From: Treponema sp.
GTDB lineage: Bacteria > Spirochaetota > Spirochaetia > Treponematales > Treponemataceae
DNA: 64,000 nt
NCBI GenBank assembly: GCA_024402695.1
Contig: JAKSTG010000007.1
Location: 1 to 64,000 of the forward strand
Reading direction: 5' to 3'
The notes beneath the pieces were generated by a model. The model worked only from the letters and a program-made list of their open reading frames with translations, was not told the origin of the DNA and did no database searches. This document shows, piece by piece, positions 36,145-44,964 of this stretch (within the stretch, counting starts at the first letter, position 1; every line of letters begins with the position of its first letter). The translations under genes and the position numbers were made by a program.

Positions 36145-37644
36145 ATGTCTACACCATTGGAAAATTACCTTGAATCTTGTGGCGGTAAACCAAACGCTGC
36201 AATGTGTGCTTATGTAGCAAACCTTCAGAAAGTTGCCGAAGTTGGCCCTGATATTGCTGCAGACGTAGTAAACGAACTGGAAAACCAGAGAAGTCACCTT
36301 AAACTGGTTGCTTCTGAAAACTACTGTTCACTTTCAGTTCAGGCAGCTATGGGAAACCTTCTTACAGACAAATACGCAGAAGGATATCCAGAACACCGCT
36401 ACTATGGTGGCTGTGTAAACGTTGATGCTGTTGAAAACACAGCAGCCCGCGAAGCAGAAAAACTCTTTGGTGCAGACTATGCATACGTTCAGCCACACTC
36501 AGGTGCTGACACAAACCTGGTTGCTTACTGGGCTATTCTTTCTGCAAAAGTAGAAACACCAACTCTCGAAGAACTTGGTGTAAAATCTCTCAATGATCTT
36601 ACAGCAGAACAGTTCGATGACCTTCGCAAAAAGTTCGGAAACCAGAAACTTATGGGTCTGGACTACTCTTGTGGTGGACACCTTACACACGGATACAAAA
36701 TGAACGTTTCTGCCCGTATGTTCGAATCACACCCATACGGAGTAAGCGAAGAAACAGGTCTCCTGGACTACGACCAGATTGAAAAACAGGCTATGGAAGT
36801 AAAACCTCTTATCCTTCTTACAGGTTATTCTGCTTATCCACGCGCCATCAACTTCCGCCGTTTCCGCGAAATCGCAGACAAATGTGGAGCAGTTCTCATG
36901 GTAGACATGGCTCACTTTGCAGGTCTCGTTGCTGGTAAAGTTTTCCAGGACGATTACGATCCTGTAAAATGGGCTGACGTTGTTACAACAACAACACACA
37001 AAACACTCCGTGGACCACGTGGTGCTATGATCCTCTGTAAAAAAGAACTTGCAGACTACGTAAACAAAGGATGTCCAATGGTTCTTGGTGGACCACTTCC
37101 ACACGTTATGGCTGCCAAAGCAATCGCTTTCAAAGAAGCAAATACACCAGCTTACCAGGATTATGCTGCAAATGTTGTTAAGAATGCCGCAGCCCTTGCT
37201 GACGCTCTTAAAACAATCGGTCTTCCACTCCAGACTGGCGGAACAGACAACCACCTTATGCTGGTTGATGTTACAGGATACGGACTTACAGGAAAACAGG
37301 CAGAAGCTGCCCTTTTCGCCTGTGGTGTTACAGCTAACGCAAACGCCCTTCCTTACGACAAAAACGGTGCATGGTGGACTTCAGGTCTCCGTCTTGGAAC
37401 ACCAGCCCTTACAACTCTTGGCATGAACACAGAAGACATGAAAGAAGTTGCTTCTATCATCGACTTCGTTCTTAAGAATACAAAACCTGGCCTTACAAAA
37501 GAAGGCAAACCAGCAAAGGGAAAAATCGACATTTCTGACGATACAGTAAAAGCTGCAGAAGAAAGAGTAAACAAACTCCTTTCAGCTCACGTTCTGTACC
37601 CAGAACTGGATCTGGACTTCCTTAAGAAAGAATTCGTAAAATAA
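36145..37644 (+). CDS. glyA: Serine hydroxymethyltransferase (long form)
   Basis: A PLP enzyme that interconverts serine and glycine while loading tetrahydrofolate with a one-carbon unit. The PLP-binding Lys is in VVTTTTHKTLRGPRG. Substrate motifs include NYCSLSVQAAMGNLLTDKYA and YYGGCVNVD. The protein has 499 residues against about 415 in most bacteria. The extra length is an N-terminal extension (about 1-38) and an insertion after the HSGADTNLVAYWA motif (about 133-172), a pattern I also associate with Chlamydia. GGAG serves as ribosome-binding site. It is monocistronic, with a terminator at 37681-37711. Confidence 0.96.
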   Translation: MSTPLENYLESCGGKPNAAMCAYVANLQKVAEVGPDIAADVVNELENQRSHLKLVASENYCSLSVQAAMGNLLTDKYAEGYPEHRYYGGCVNVDAVENTAAREAEKLFGADYAYVQPHSGADTNLVAYWAILSAKVETPTLEELGVKSLNDLTAEQFDDLRKKFGNQKLMGLDYSCGGHLTHGYKMNVSARMFESHPYGVSEETGLLDYDQIEKQAMEVKPLILLTGYSAYPRAINFRRFREIADKCGAVLMVDMAHFAGLVAGKVFQDDYDPVKWADVVTTTTHKTLRGPRGAMILCKKELADYVNKGCPMVLGGPLPHVMAAKAIAFKEANTPAYQDYAANVVKNAAALADALKTIGLPLQTGGTDNHLMLVDVTGYGLTGKQAEAALFACGVTANANALPYDKNGAWWTSGLRLGTPALTTLGMNTEDMKEVASIIDFVLKNTKPGLTKEGKPAKGKIDISDDTVKAAEERVNKLLSAHVLYPELDLDFLKKEFVK

Positions 37645-37680
37645 TTGACTGGAGGGGGAAGTCTCCCCCTGTCTTCAAAA

Positions 37681-37711
37681 AAGACCTGATTCCAAATCAG
37701 GTCTTTTTTTT
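37681..37711 (+). terminator. glyA terminator
   Basis: Perfect 11-base arms (37681-37691 and 37695-37705) around a 3-base loop are followed by a T run. A smaller G/C stem (37653-37670) precedes it. Confidence 0.92.
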
Positions 37712-37780
37712 CACCACCCCCTCTACGGGCTTCAGACGCCAGCCCGTAACGCCCGCTTTTCTAAATAAATCCATCTATAT

Positions 37781-37786
37781 TATAAT
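37781..37786 (+). promoter_or_regulatory. Consensus -10 directly before the histidine phosphatase gene
   Basis: TATAAT lies 6 bases before the ATG at 37793 and no ribosome-binding site is present, predicting a leaderless mRNA. The -35 region (TTTCTA) is weak. Confidence 0.45.
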
Positions 37787-37792
37787 GACCTC

Positions 37793-38575
37793 ATGAGACT
37801 TATTTTCATCCGCCACGGCGATCCTAATTACGAAGTAGACAATGTAACAGAAAAAGGGAAACGCGAAGTCGCAGCCCTTACAGAACGCGTAACAAAATGG
37901 AAGAACATAAAAGCTTTTTATACCTCTCCCTTAGGCCGTGCTCAGGCAACAATTGCCCCAAGTCTGGAAAAACTTGGCAGAAGTCAGGAAACTTTGCCAT
38001 GGCTCCAGGAGTTCTATTATCCTGCAAAAGATCCTGAAACCGGGAAAGACCACATTATGTGGGACATGAAGCCTGAATATTTCACAAAAAATGATGATTA
38101 TTTCGACAAAGATCTCTGGATGAAGACAGATTTCATTAAATCCGGAGACGGTGAAAAATACTACAAGATGGTTTGTGACGGCATTGATGAAATCCTTGCC
38201 CGCTACGGCTACCACCGTGACGGAATGATGTATAAAGTTGAAAATCCGGTTCCAAACAACAATTGGAAAAATCCAGTTCCAAAATGGCACCTTACTTCCA
38301 TCAAAAACCTGGAAGATGAAAACACTCTGGTTTTCACCTGTCACCTGGGCGTTATGTTTGCCATTATGAGCCATCTTCTGAACCTGAGTCCTATGCAGCT
38401 CTGGCAGGGATTTTATGTGGCCCCTACTTCCATTACTGTCCTGAATTCAGAAGAAAGAAGTGAAGGTTTCGCCTATTTCCGTGCAGAACGAGTCGGAGAT
38501 ACCTGTCATCTTAAGGAAGCCGGTGAAAAGATTTCTTCTTCCGGTTACTTTTCTGATGTACTTCAGGAATTGTAG
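37793..38575 (+). CDS. Histidine phosphatase superfamily protein
   Basis: A 260-residue phosphoglycerate-mutase-like protein. The catalytic motif IRHGDPNY is near residues 5-12, FYTSPLGRAQATI carries the phosphate-binding Arg, and the second catalytic His is in FTCHLGVMFA near 184. An insertion (about 85-160, rich in Asp, Trp and Tyr) separates these motifs and would set specificity. The closest functional classes are broad phosphatases and alpha-ribazole-phosphatase-like enzymes; true glycolytic mutase is unlikely. It stands alone between glyA and the aconitase-family gene. The start is very close to a TATAAT, suggesting a leaderless transcript. Confidence 0.85.
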   Translation: MRLIFIRHGDPNYEVDNVTEKGKREVAALTERVTKWKNIKAFYTSPLGRAQATIAPSLEKLGRSQETLPWLQEFYYPAKDPETGKDHIMWDMKPEYFTKNDDYFDKDLWMKTDFIKSGDGEKYYKMVCDGIDEILARYGYHRDGMMYKVENPVPNNNWKNPVPKWHLTSIKNLEDENTLVFTCHLGVMFAIMSHLLNLSPMQLWQGFYVAPTSITVLNSEERSEGFAYFRAERVGDTCHLKEAGEKISSSGYFSDVLQEL

Positions 38576-38632
38576 AAAATACAAAAAATAGCCTGTTTCC
38601 GTCAAAATATTTATTAAAAACCTCTTTTTTGA

Positions 38633-38638
38633 TATAAT
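38633..38638 (+). promoter_or_regulatory. Candidate -10 for the aconitase-family gene
   Basis: TATAAT at 38633-38638 lies 35 bases before the ATG, which has an AGGT ribosome-binding site. The -35 (TTTATT, 17 bases upstream) is weak. Confidence 0.4.
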
Positions 38639-38673
38639 TTTCCTAATAAATTTTATATAAGCAGGTATTTTAT

Positions 38674-40917
38674 ATGAAACTCTGGAACACAGGCGCCTTT
38701 CTTGAAAACGGCAAATTAGTAGAAAAATCAAACATTTCTGAAGCAGAAGCCCGCAAAAACACAATGGCTTGGGCCATTATGCAGGGACACAACACTTCTG
38801 GAGATGAAAAAGAACTTAAAATCAAGTTCGACAAAATCACTTCACACGATATTACTTATGTCGGAATCATTCAGACAGCCCGTGCTTCAGGCCTGGAAAA
38901 ATTTCCACTTCCATACGCCCTTACCAACTGCCACAACTCACTTTGTGCTGTAGGCGGTACAATCAACGATGATGACCACATGTTCGGTCTTACATGTGCA
39001 CAGAAATACGGCGGAATCTACGTTCCACCACACCAGGCTGTTATCCACCAGTTTGCCCGTGAAATGCTGGCAGAATGTGGAAAAATGATTCTTGGTTCAG
39101 ACAGCCACACCCGCTACGGTGCCCTTGGTACTATGGCCATCGGTGAAGGCGGTGGAGAACTTGCAAAACAGCTTCTTGGAAAAACATACGACGTTAAAAT
39201 GCCGGGAGTTGTAGCCGTATACATGACAGGAGCTCCAGTTCCTGGCGTTGGGCCACAGGACGTTGCCCTTGCCCTTATCAAGGCTGTATTCGATAACGGA
39301 TACGTAAAAAACAAGGTTATGGAATTCGTAGGACCAGGAGTTGCAAACCTTTCTGCAGACTTCCGTATCGGGGTTGATGTTATGACTACAGAAACAACCT
39401 GTCTTTCATCAATCTGGACAACGGACTCAAAAATCGAAGAATTCTATGCACTCCACGGACGTGCTGGTTCATACAAAGAAATCAAACCAAACGGAACTGC
39501 TTACTACGACGGCGTAATCGAAATTGACCTTTCAGAAATCCGTCCAATGATTGCACTTCCATTCCACCCTTCTTGTGCTTACACAATTGATGAAGTAAAC
39601 GCTAACCTTATGGATCTTCTTGAAGAAACTGAAAAACGTGCAAAAGTTTCCTTCGGTGATAAAGTAAACTTCACACTCAAAAACAAGGTAATCAACGGAA
39701 AACTTTACTGTGATCAGGGAATTATCGCAGGTTGTGCAGGTGGTGGATACGAAAACATCTGTGCCGCTGCTGATATCCTTAAGAACGCAAACACAGGTAA
39801 CGATAAGTTCACTCTGAGCGTATACCCTGCTTCTACACCAGTTTACCTCGAACTTATGAAGAACGGTGCTGCCGTTGAACTTATAAAAGCCGGTGCAGTT
39901 GTAAAAACAGCATTCTGTGGACCATGTTTCGGTGCCGGAGACACACCTGCTAACGGTGCATTCTCTATCCGTCACTCAACACGCAACTTTCCTAACCGCG
40001 AAGGTTCAAAAATCCAGAACGGACAGCTTTCTTCAGTTGCTCTTATGGATGCCCGTTCAATTGCCGCTACAGCCGCAAACAAAGGTTTCCTTACAGCCGC
40101 AACTGCTTACACAGAAGATTTCTCAAAGAAACCATACTTCTTCGACAAGACAATCTACGAAACACGTGTTTACGACTCAAAAGGTGTTGCACATCCTGAA
40201 GTTGAAATCCAGTTCGGACCAAACATCAAAGACTGGCCAAGCATGAGCGAACTTAAAGACGACCTGCTTGTAAAAGTTGTATCAGAAATCCACGATCCAG
40301 TTACAACAACAGACGAACTTATTCCTTCGGGAGAAACTTCATCTTATCGTTCAAATCCTCTGGGACTTGCTGAATTCACACTTTCAAGAAAGGATCCTGC
40401 TTATGTAGGACGTGCAAAAGCTGTTCGTGATAACACAGACGAAGTAAAAGCCGAAGTTGCTGCAGCCGCTAAAGCTCTGGAAAGCAAATATGCTGAATTT
40501 GCAGGCCGCGTAGCCTCTGCTGAACTTGGATCAACAATTTATGCTGTAAAACCAGGTGACGGTTCAGCCCGTGAACAGGCTGCTTCTTGTCAGCGTGTTC
40601 TTGGAGCCTGTGCAAACATTGCTTCTGAATATGCTACAAAACGTTACCGTTCTAACCTGATGAACTGGGGAATGCTGCCATTCCTTTACAAAACAGGCGA
40701 CAAAGAAGCAACAAATAACCTTCCATTCGCAAACGGAGATTATGTATTTATCCCTAACGTAAGAAAACTTCTTAACGAAAAAGCAGATGAATACAAAGCC
40801 TTCAGCGTAAAAGCAGACGGAAGCATCGCAGAATTCACCCTTACAACAGGCGACATGACAGATGATGAAAGAAAAATCATCTCTGCAGGTTGTTTAATTA
40901 ACTTTTATAGAGGATAA
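38674..40917 (+). CDS. Aconitase-family hydratase (YbhJ-like)
   Basis: A 747-residue aconitase-superfamily enzyme. The DSHTRYGALGTMAIGEGG motif corresponds to the DSHT region. Iron-sulphur ligands appear as Cys in IAGCAGGGYEN near 355 and the pair in FCGPCFG near 414-417. TRNFPNREGS matches the substrate-binding NRNFxGR block. The usual GSCTN box is changed to AGCAGGG, and the overall length resembles E. coli YbhJ, a paralogue of unknown function, rather than AcnA (about 890) or AcnB. No other TCA-cycle gene lies nearby. The substrate is therefore uncertain: citrate/isocitrate or another hydroxy-acid. Confidence 0.85.
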   Translation: MKLWNTGAFLENGKLVEKSNISEAEARKNTMAWAIMQGHNTSGDEKELKIKFDKITSHDITYVGIIQTARASGLEKFPLPYALTNCHNSLCAVGGTINDDDHMFGLTCAQKYGGIYVPPHQAVIHQFAREMLAECGKMILGSDSHTRYGALGTMAIGEGGGELAKQLLGKTYDVKMPGVVAVYMTGAPVPGVGPQDVALALIKAVFDNGYVKNKVMEFVGPGVANLSADFRIGVDVMTTETTCLSSIWTTDSKIEEFYALHGRAGSYKEIKPNGTAYYDGVIEIDLSEIRPMIALPFHPSCAYTIDEVNANLMDLLEETEKRAKVSFGDKVNFTLKNKVINGKLYCDQGIIAGCAGGGYENICAAADILKNANTGNDKFTLSVYPASTPVYLELMKNGAAVELIKAGAVVKTAFCGPCFGAGDTPANGAFSIRHSTRNFPNREGSKIQNGQLSSVALMDARSIAATAANKGFLTAATAYTEDFSKKPYFFDKTIYETRVYDSKGVAHPEVEIQFGPNIKDWPSMSELKDDLLVKVVSEIHDPVTTTDELIPSGETSSYRSNPLGLAEFTLSRKDPAYVGRAKAVRDNTDEVKAEVAAAAKALESKYAEFAGRVASAELGSTIYAVKPGDGSAREQAASCQRVLGACANIASEYATKRYRSNLMNWGMLPFLYKTGDKEATNNLPFANGDYVFIPNVRKLLNEKADEYKAFSVKADGSIAEFTLTTGDMTDDERKIISAGCLINFYRG

Positions 40918-40950
40918 TTCAATAATCTTTCACCTTATGAAGGAAATGGA

Positions 40951-42183
40951 ATGACAGACATTAACCAGAAACTGGAACAGATTGTACAACTGGAAAAAAC
41001 TCTCTCAAAGATCAAGGACCTTGATATTCTTCAGGAACGCATTCTTACTGAATGCCGAAGAATCATCAACGCCGACGCCGGTTCAATCTACGAAGTTATT
41101 GAAAACGGAAAAAGTCTGAAAATCAAATTCGGACAGAATGATACCAGACAGAAGCTCCTTCAACCTGGTATGAAACTTCCTTACACCTCATTTTCATTTC
41201 CTATAAGTGAAACTTCTATTGCAGGATATGTTGCAAAAACAAAGAAACCGCTGAACATTGAAGACTGTTATGCTCTGGATCCTTCACTTCCTTATAAGTT
41301 CAACGTAAATCCTGACCTTCTTTCAAACTATAAGACAACCTCCATTTTCACAGTTCCACTTCAGTCAGAAAAGGAACTTTTTGGTGTTCTTCAGATCATC
41401 AACAAAAAAGATGAAAATGGAAATGTGGTTCCCTTCTCTGAACAGGATGAACTTCTCATTACTCACCTTGCAAATGATATCATCCAGTTCCTCGAAAACG
41501 CATATCGTTTCCAGGCCATTGTTACACGTATGAACCGCCTGGCCGCACTTCGCGACCCTAAAGAAACAGGGGGACATGTTGAGCGTGTTTCAACCTATGC
41601 TCTGGAAATTTATGACCGCTGGGCCTTCAATCATTCCATTTCTCCGATTGACAGCTCAGAATTCCGAGATAACCTTAAAATCGCAGCAAAATTCCACGAT
41701 ATCGGAAAAGTTGGTATTTCTGACCTTATTCTGAAAAAGCCAGGCCGTTTCGATGATTTTGAAAGAAATGTAATGAAAGCCCATACCTGTATGGGTGCCC
41801 AGCTTTTCCACCCTTCTGAAGATGAACTTGATGTCATGTGTTTCAACATCAACCTTCACCACCATGACCGCTGGGATGGCGGAGAACTGGCTTATCCTGG
41901 AAAAGTAAATATTGATGAATACAAGACAGGCGATCCGATTCCGGAAGCTGAACCTCTTACAGGAAATGATATTCCTATAGAAGCAAGAATTGTTTCTGTA
42001 GCAGATGTTTTTGATGCATTAAGCAACCAGCGCTGTTACAAGGAAGCCTGGGATGTAGAAAAGGCAATTGCAGAAATCGAAAACAATGCCGGTTCCCAGT
42101 TCGATCCTGAAGTAGTAAGAGCCTTCCTTGAAATCAAAGAACGAATTCTTGCAATCAGCGTAGCAATGAAAGACGCAGAATAA
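40951..42183 (+). CDS. GAF domain - HD-GYP-type phosphodiesterase protein
   Basis: A 410-residue cytoplasmic signalling protein. A short coiled N-terminus leads to a GAF sensor domain (about 20-180), then an HD domain. HD-GYP landmarks are the first His in GGHVERV near 209, FHDIGKVG near 248, KAHTCMGAQLF, LHHHDRWDGG and ALSNQRCYKEAW. The GYP signature itself reads ELAYPGKV, with extra residues. HD-GYP proteins hydrolyse cyclic di-GMP or related dinucleotides, so the altered motif leaves activity and substrate open. AAGGAA precedes the ATG. The gene ends in a terminator that lies inside the convergent downstream gene. Confidence 0.88.
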   Translation: MTDINQKLEQIVQLEKTLSKIKDLDILQERILTECRRIINADAGSIYEVIENGKSLKIKFGQNDTRQKLLQPGMKLPYTSFSFPISETSIAGYVAKTKKPLNIEDCYALDPSLPYKFNVNPDLLSNYKTTSIFTVPLQSEKELFGVLQIINKKDENGNVVPFSEQDELLITHLANDIIQFLENAYRFQAIVTRMNRLAALRDPKETGGHVERVSTYALEIYDRWAFNHSISPIDSSEFRDNLKIAAKFHDIGKVGISDLILKKPGRFDDFERNVMKAHTCMGAQLFHPSEDELDVMCFNINLHHHDRWDGGELAYPGKVNIDEYKTGDPIPEAEPLTGNDIPIEARIVSVADVFDALSNQRCYKEAWDVEKAIAEIENNAGSQFDPEVVRAFLEIKERILAISVAMKDAE

Positions 42184-42209
42184 AACTGATTTAAAGATTT
42201 TATTGGTTT

Positions 42210-42749
42210 CTAGAACAAGATAGAAATCTTATCAAAAGAGTTTGCAAAGGCTGCAAACTCTTTTTTATTGTAGGAAGAACCCTTTGTGTGTTTTACAAGT
42301 CCCATGGCCACATACTGAAGGTCTTCTTCTCTTTCCTTCAAAAGACGGTCAATGTTTTTACCTGTAAAAAAAGTACCGCGGTCATTCATAACGCAGACCT
42401 TTTTCTCTACAAGGCGTTTTGCAAGAAGCAGATCTCTTGTAACAACAACATCACTACCGGCTTTTACCAGTTCTTCAGGAGAATGAACAGCAACTCCTGA
42501 GTTATAACCGTATTTTTCATCGGCACAGGTTACTTCAAGAAAGGCAGCGCCCTTGCAGTTTTCAAAAATGTAATTGTCTGCGGCATCTTTTTCGGCACCG
42601 CATAAAGCCATTTCAAAAAACTGTCCTTCTTCCGGAACAAATTCCCTGTTTGCGGCAAAAACTACTGCAATGCTTTTAGAGTTTGAAACTTTTACAACGT
42701 GATTTCTGACGAGAGCCGGACAAGAGTCGGCATCTATGAAGATTTTCAA
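42210..42749 (-). CDS. YaiI/YqxD family (UPF0178) protein
   Basis: A 179-residue member of the DUF188 family, probably a NYN/PIN-like nuclease fold. The N-terminus KIFIDADSCP has the conserved acidic residues, followed by VVTRDLLLAKRLVEK and VMNDRGTFFTGKNI typical of the family. The function is uncharacterised; a nuclease is a fold-based inference. The start is TTG at 42747-42749, one base after the zapA stop, so translation depends on coupling. Its last codons contain the HD-GYP gene's terminator on the other strand (42234-42266). It is the last gene of the coiled-coil - zapA operon. Confidence 0.85.
   Translation of the reverse strand: MKIFIDADSCPALVRNHVVKVSNSKSIAVVFAANREFVPEEGQFFEMALCGAEKDAADNYIFENCKGAAFLEVTCADEKYGYNSGVAVHSPEELVKAGSDVVVTRDLLLAKRLVEKKVCVMNDRGTFFTGKNIDRLLKEREEDLQYVAMGLVKHTKGSSYNKKEFAAFANSFDKISILF
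42234..42266 (+). terminator. Terminator of the GAF-HD-GYP gene, embedded in the convergent CDS
   Basis: Perfect 13-base arms (42234-42246 and 42252-42264) around AAGGC, with six T residues from 42261 to 42266, read in the plus direction. The whole structure lies within the last 20 codons of the YaiI-like gene, where it encodes KEFAAFANSF. Confidence 0.85.
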
Positions 42750-42750
42750 C

Positions 42751-43062
42751 CTATAATACCTGATCTATTTTTCTGATCATTTCCTGAGTACGGCGTTCCA
42801 GTTCTTCTTCGGCTTCAAGGTCGAATTCTGAAATTACACCGTTTTCGGCACTGATCTTTCTTGATTTTTCTTTATAGAGTTCATCACAAAGCATAATACC
42901 AGACATAATTGCAATCTGTGTATTGTCTTTAAGAATTCCGGAATCTTTAATCTGATTAGAAATGCGTTCAAAATATCCAAGAAGCTTGGCGAGATATTCT
43001 GTATCTTCGCCTGCCTGAATTGTGAAAGCTGTTCCTAATGTATTGATTGATAAAGTACCCAT
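42751..43062 (-). CDS. zapA: Cell division protein ZapA
   Basis: A 103-residue FtsZ-ring-associated protein that crosslinks FtsZ filaments. The N-terminal beta-hairpin (TLSINTLGTAFTIQAGED) and the YLAKLLGYFERISNQIKDSG helix match the family, and a C-terminal coiled coil ends in RRTQEMIRKIDQVL. A conserved IAIMSGIMLCDELYKEK segment is present. The start overlaps the upstream coiled-coil gene's stop by one base (TAATG). The position just after infC-rpmI-rplT is reminiscent of Firmicutes, where zapA lies downstream of that cluster. Confidence 0.88.
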   Translation of the reverse strand: MGTLSINTLGTAFTIQAGEDTEYLAKLLGYFERISNQIKDSGILKDNTQIAIMSGIMLCDELYKEKSRKISAENGVISEFDLEAEEELERRTQEMIRKIDQVL

Positions 43063-43727
43063 TAGAAAATATCAAACCCTGGAATATCAGATTTTGTATT
43101 GTCGAAAGGCATTTCATCCGATTCCGGCATTGGTTCAAAAGAATCTTCTACATCTGGAGATGAATAAACTGGCTCAGGAGAGATTTCAATTTCTTCAGGA
43201 AGTTCTTCTTCTGAAAGAGCTTCTTCCGAAACGTCTGCAAAAGCTTCTTCTACAGGAACTTCTTCAATAACAGGTTCTTCTTCTGAAATGTATTCTGAGT
43301 TATCTGATTCTGCTGGTTCGTTATAGGCAGGTTCTGAAATTACGGCTTCAGTTACCGGTGCAGGTTCAGCAGGAGTTTCTTCTACTGGTACTGCAACAGG
43401 TTCAGGCTGGGCAGCCTGAACTACAGCGCCTGATTCCTGAGAAGCAGTCTTAAGAACTGTATTCTCAATGGAATTCAAGCGGTTAAGGGCTTTAAGGATA
43501 CCCGACTCGATCATTTCCTGTTCTCTGGCGCGGGAAGAAATCTCTTCGTCACGTTCAGAAACCTTCTGTTCAACAATAGAAAGCTGCTCCGACTTAGCTG
43601 AAAGCGCATTTGAAAGCTCGTGCACGCGATTGCGCAGAGCATCGTTTTCAACCTGTAGCTGTTGGATTTTCTCCACAGCACTTTCAATTTTTGCTTCAAG
43701 AAGCTGGATCTGATCAAGACTAATCAT
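43062..43727 (-). CDS. Coiled-coil protein with acidic tail, upstream of zapA
   Basis: A 221-residue cytoplasmic protein without signal peptide. Residues 1-90 are a strong coiled coil (IQLLEAKIESAVEKIQQLQVEN and onward), followed by a long Glu/Pro/Ala/Val tail (about 100-205) and a short C-terminal DIPGFDIF. I recognise no family. It is translationally coupled to zapA (TAATG overlap) and has an AGGGG ribosome-binding site. A coiled-coil divisome partner, functionally like ZapB, is an inference from context, as is the possibility that the acidic tail with its conserved-looking end binds FtsZ or ZapA. Confidence 0.65.
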   Translation of the reverse strand: MISLDQIQLLEAKIESAVEKIQQLQVENDALRNRVHELSNALSAKSEQLSIVEQKVSERDEEISSRAREQEMIESGILKALNRLNSIENTVLKTASQESGAVVQAAQPEPVAVPVEETPAEPAPVTEAVISEPAYNEPAESDNSEYISEEEPVIEEVPVEEAFADVSEEALSEEELPEEIEISPEPVYSSPDVEDSFEPMPESDEMPFDNTKSDIPGFDIF

Positions 43728-43781
43728 ATGGTACCCCTATTCCCCTTTCCCATATGGGTTTGATTATTTGTTATAAACCAA

Positions 43782-44141
43782 TTACTTGTTGCGAGCTGCT
43801 TTAGCTGCTTCAACAACTGCTTTGAATGCTGCTGGATCTTCAATAGCCATGTTAGAAAGAGCCTTGCGGTTCAGTTTAATTCCGGCTTTGTTTACTCCGT
43901 CAATGAATGTAGAGTATGTCATTCCTTCAGCGCGAACTGCAGCGTTGATACGTGCGATCCACAGTGAACGGAATTCGTGTTTTACATCACGGCGGTCAAC
44001 ATATGCGTGACTCAGTGCTTTTGTAACAGCGTCTTTGGCTGGTTTGTAGTTTGATTTACGATCTCCGCGGAAACCTTTAGCAAGTTTCAAAATCTTTGAG
44101 CGGCGATTCTTTCTTTTTGTTCCGTCTATTGCTCTTGACAT
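43782..44141 (-). CDS. rplT: 50S ribosomal protein L20
   Basis: A 119-residue 23S-rRNA-binding protein essential for early large-subunit assembly. It begins [25 protein letters not shown] and contains [20 protein letters not shown], both hallmark segments. It is the last gene of infC-rpmI-rplT, a universally conserved order in which L20 usually represses the operon. The start has a GGAG ribosome-binding site. No obvious terminator separates it from the coiled-coil - zapA genes 54 bases downstream, so read-through is possible. Confidence 0.97.
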   Translation of the reverse strand: MSRAIDGTKRKNRRSKILKLAKGFRGDRKSNYKPAKDAVTKALSHAYVDRRDVKHEFRSLWIARINAAVRAEGMTYSTFIDGVNKAGIKLNRKALSNMAIEDPAAFKAVVEAAKAARNK

Positions 44142-44165
44142 CTTTTACTCCTTAAAAATTTCCTA

Positions 44166-44366
44166 TTAACCGTAAGGAAGCATCTGCTTTCTGATTTTCT
44201 TTGCATCTGCTTCTGCTACGTAGCCAGTTTCACGAAGCTGGCGCTTTCTTTTTGGAGAACGCTTTGTCAGGATATGACGAAGGTTCTGTTTCTTGTGCTT
44301 AACTTTGCCTGTGCCTGTCAGTGAGTAACGTTTGGCAGCAGACTTCTTAGTCTTCATTTTAGGCAT
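44166..44366 (-). CDS. rpmI: 50S ribosomal protein L35
   Basis: A 66-residue basic ribosomal protein starting [26 protein letters not shown] after the initiator Met, as expected for L35, with the [14 protein letters not shown] segment. The length is typical. It lies 18 bases after infC and 24 bases before rplT. An AAGAGG-type ribosome-binding site precedes the ATG. It fits close to the peptidyl-transferase region's outer surface in known ribosome structures. Confidence 0.97.
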   Translation of the reverse strand: MPKMKTKKSAAKRYSLTGTGKVKHKKQNLRHILTKRSPKRKRQLRETGYVAEADAKKIRKQMLPYG

Positions 44367-44384
44367 GAATGTTACCTCTTAATA

Positions 44385-44915
44385 TTATTTGGCTTTTGGT
44401 GATATAGTCATCGACATGTTGCGACCGTCCATTGCGGCAGGCTTGTCGATATTGTACGCCGAGGTAAGCCGTTTTAACACCTCATTCAGAACTTCAAAAC
44501 CAAGTTCGGTATGGGCAAGTTCACGTCCGCGGAAACGGATTGTAACCTTAACCTTATCGCCTTCATCCAGAAATTCCTGTATATGGCGGGCTTTTGTATC
44601 AAGATCGCCTGAACCGATTTTAGGCTGCATGCGAATTTCCTTGAGTTTCAATACCTTCTGATTCTTTTTGGAGTCTCGGAGCTTTTTCTCCTGTTCGAAT
44701 CGGTATTTTCCATAGTCCAGTATTTTGCACACTGGTGGATTAGCATTAGGTGAAACTTCAACAAGGTCAAGTTCCTTTTCTTTTGCAAGACGAACAGCTT
44801 CCTGTGTCGGAATAATTCCTAACTGATTGCCTTCGTCATCGATCAGTCTGACCTCACGAACACGAATCATTTCATTGATTCTCTGTCCTTTATTGTTGTT
44901 ATTCTGGTATGCCAA
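44385..44915 (-). CDS. infC: Translation initiation factor IF-3, TTG start
   Basis: IF-3 prevents premature subunit joining and rejects poor start codons and mismatched initiator tRNA. The 176 residues comprise an N-domain ([38 protein letters not shown]) and a C-domain ([21 protein letters not shown]). The start must be TTG at 44913-44915: the in-frame codon just before it is TAG, and AGGAGG lies 4 bases upstream. Because IF-3 discriminates against non-AUG starts, this allows the autoregulation known from E. coli, where infC starts with AUU. It heads infC-rpmI-rplT. Confidence 0.95.
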   Translation of the reverse strand: MAYQNNNNKGQRINEMIRVREVRLIDDEGNQLGIIPTQEAVRLAKEKELDLVEVSPNANPPVCKILDYGKYRFEQEKKLRDSKKNQKVLKLKEIRMQPKIGSGDLDTKARHIQEFLDEGDKVKVTIRFRGRELAHTELGFEVLNEVLKRLTSAYNIDKPAAMDGRNMSMTISPKAK

Positions 44916-44925
44916 CTATCCTCCT

Positions 44926-44941
44926 AGTGTTTAAAAACACT
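44926..44941 (-). promoter_or_regulatory. Hairpin next to the infC ribosome-binding site
   Basis: Arms AGTGTTT (44926-44932) and AAACACT (44935-44941) lie within the mRNA leader, directly before AGGAGG. It could influence ribosome access or serve as part of a protein-binding site. Confidence 0.4.
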
Positions 44942-44964
44942 TTTTCCATATAGCGTATTGTTAT

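Noticed and set aside
37653..37670. G/C-rich stem after glyA as main terminator
   Set aside because: No T run follows it; the stem at 37681-37711 has the proper tail and is the likely terminator.
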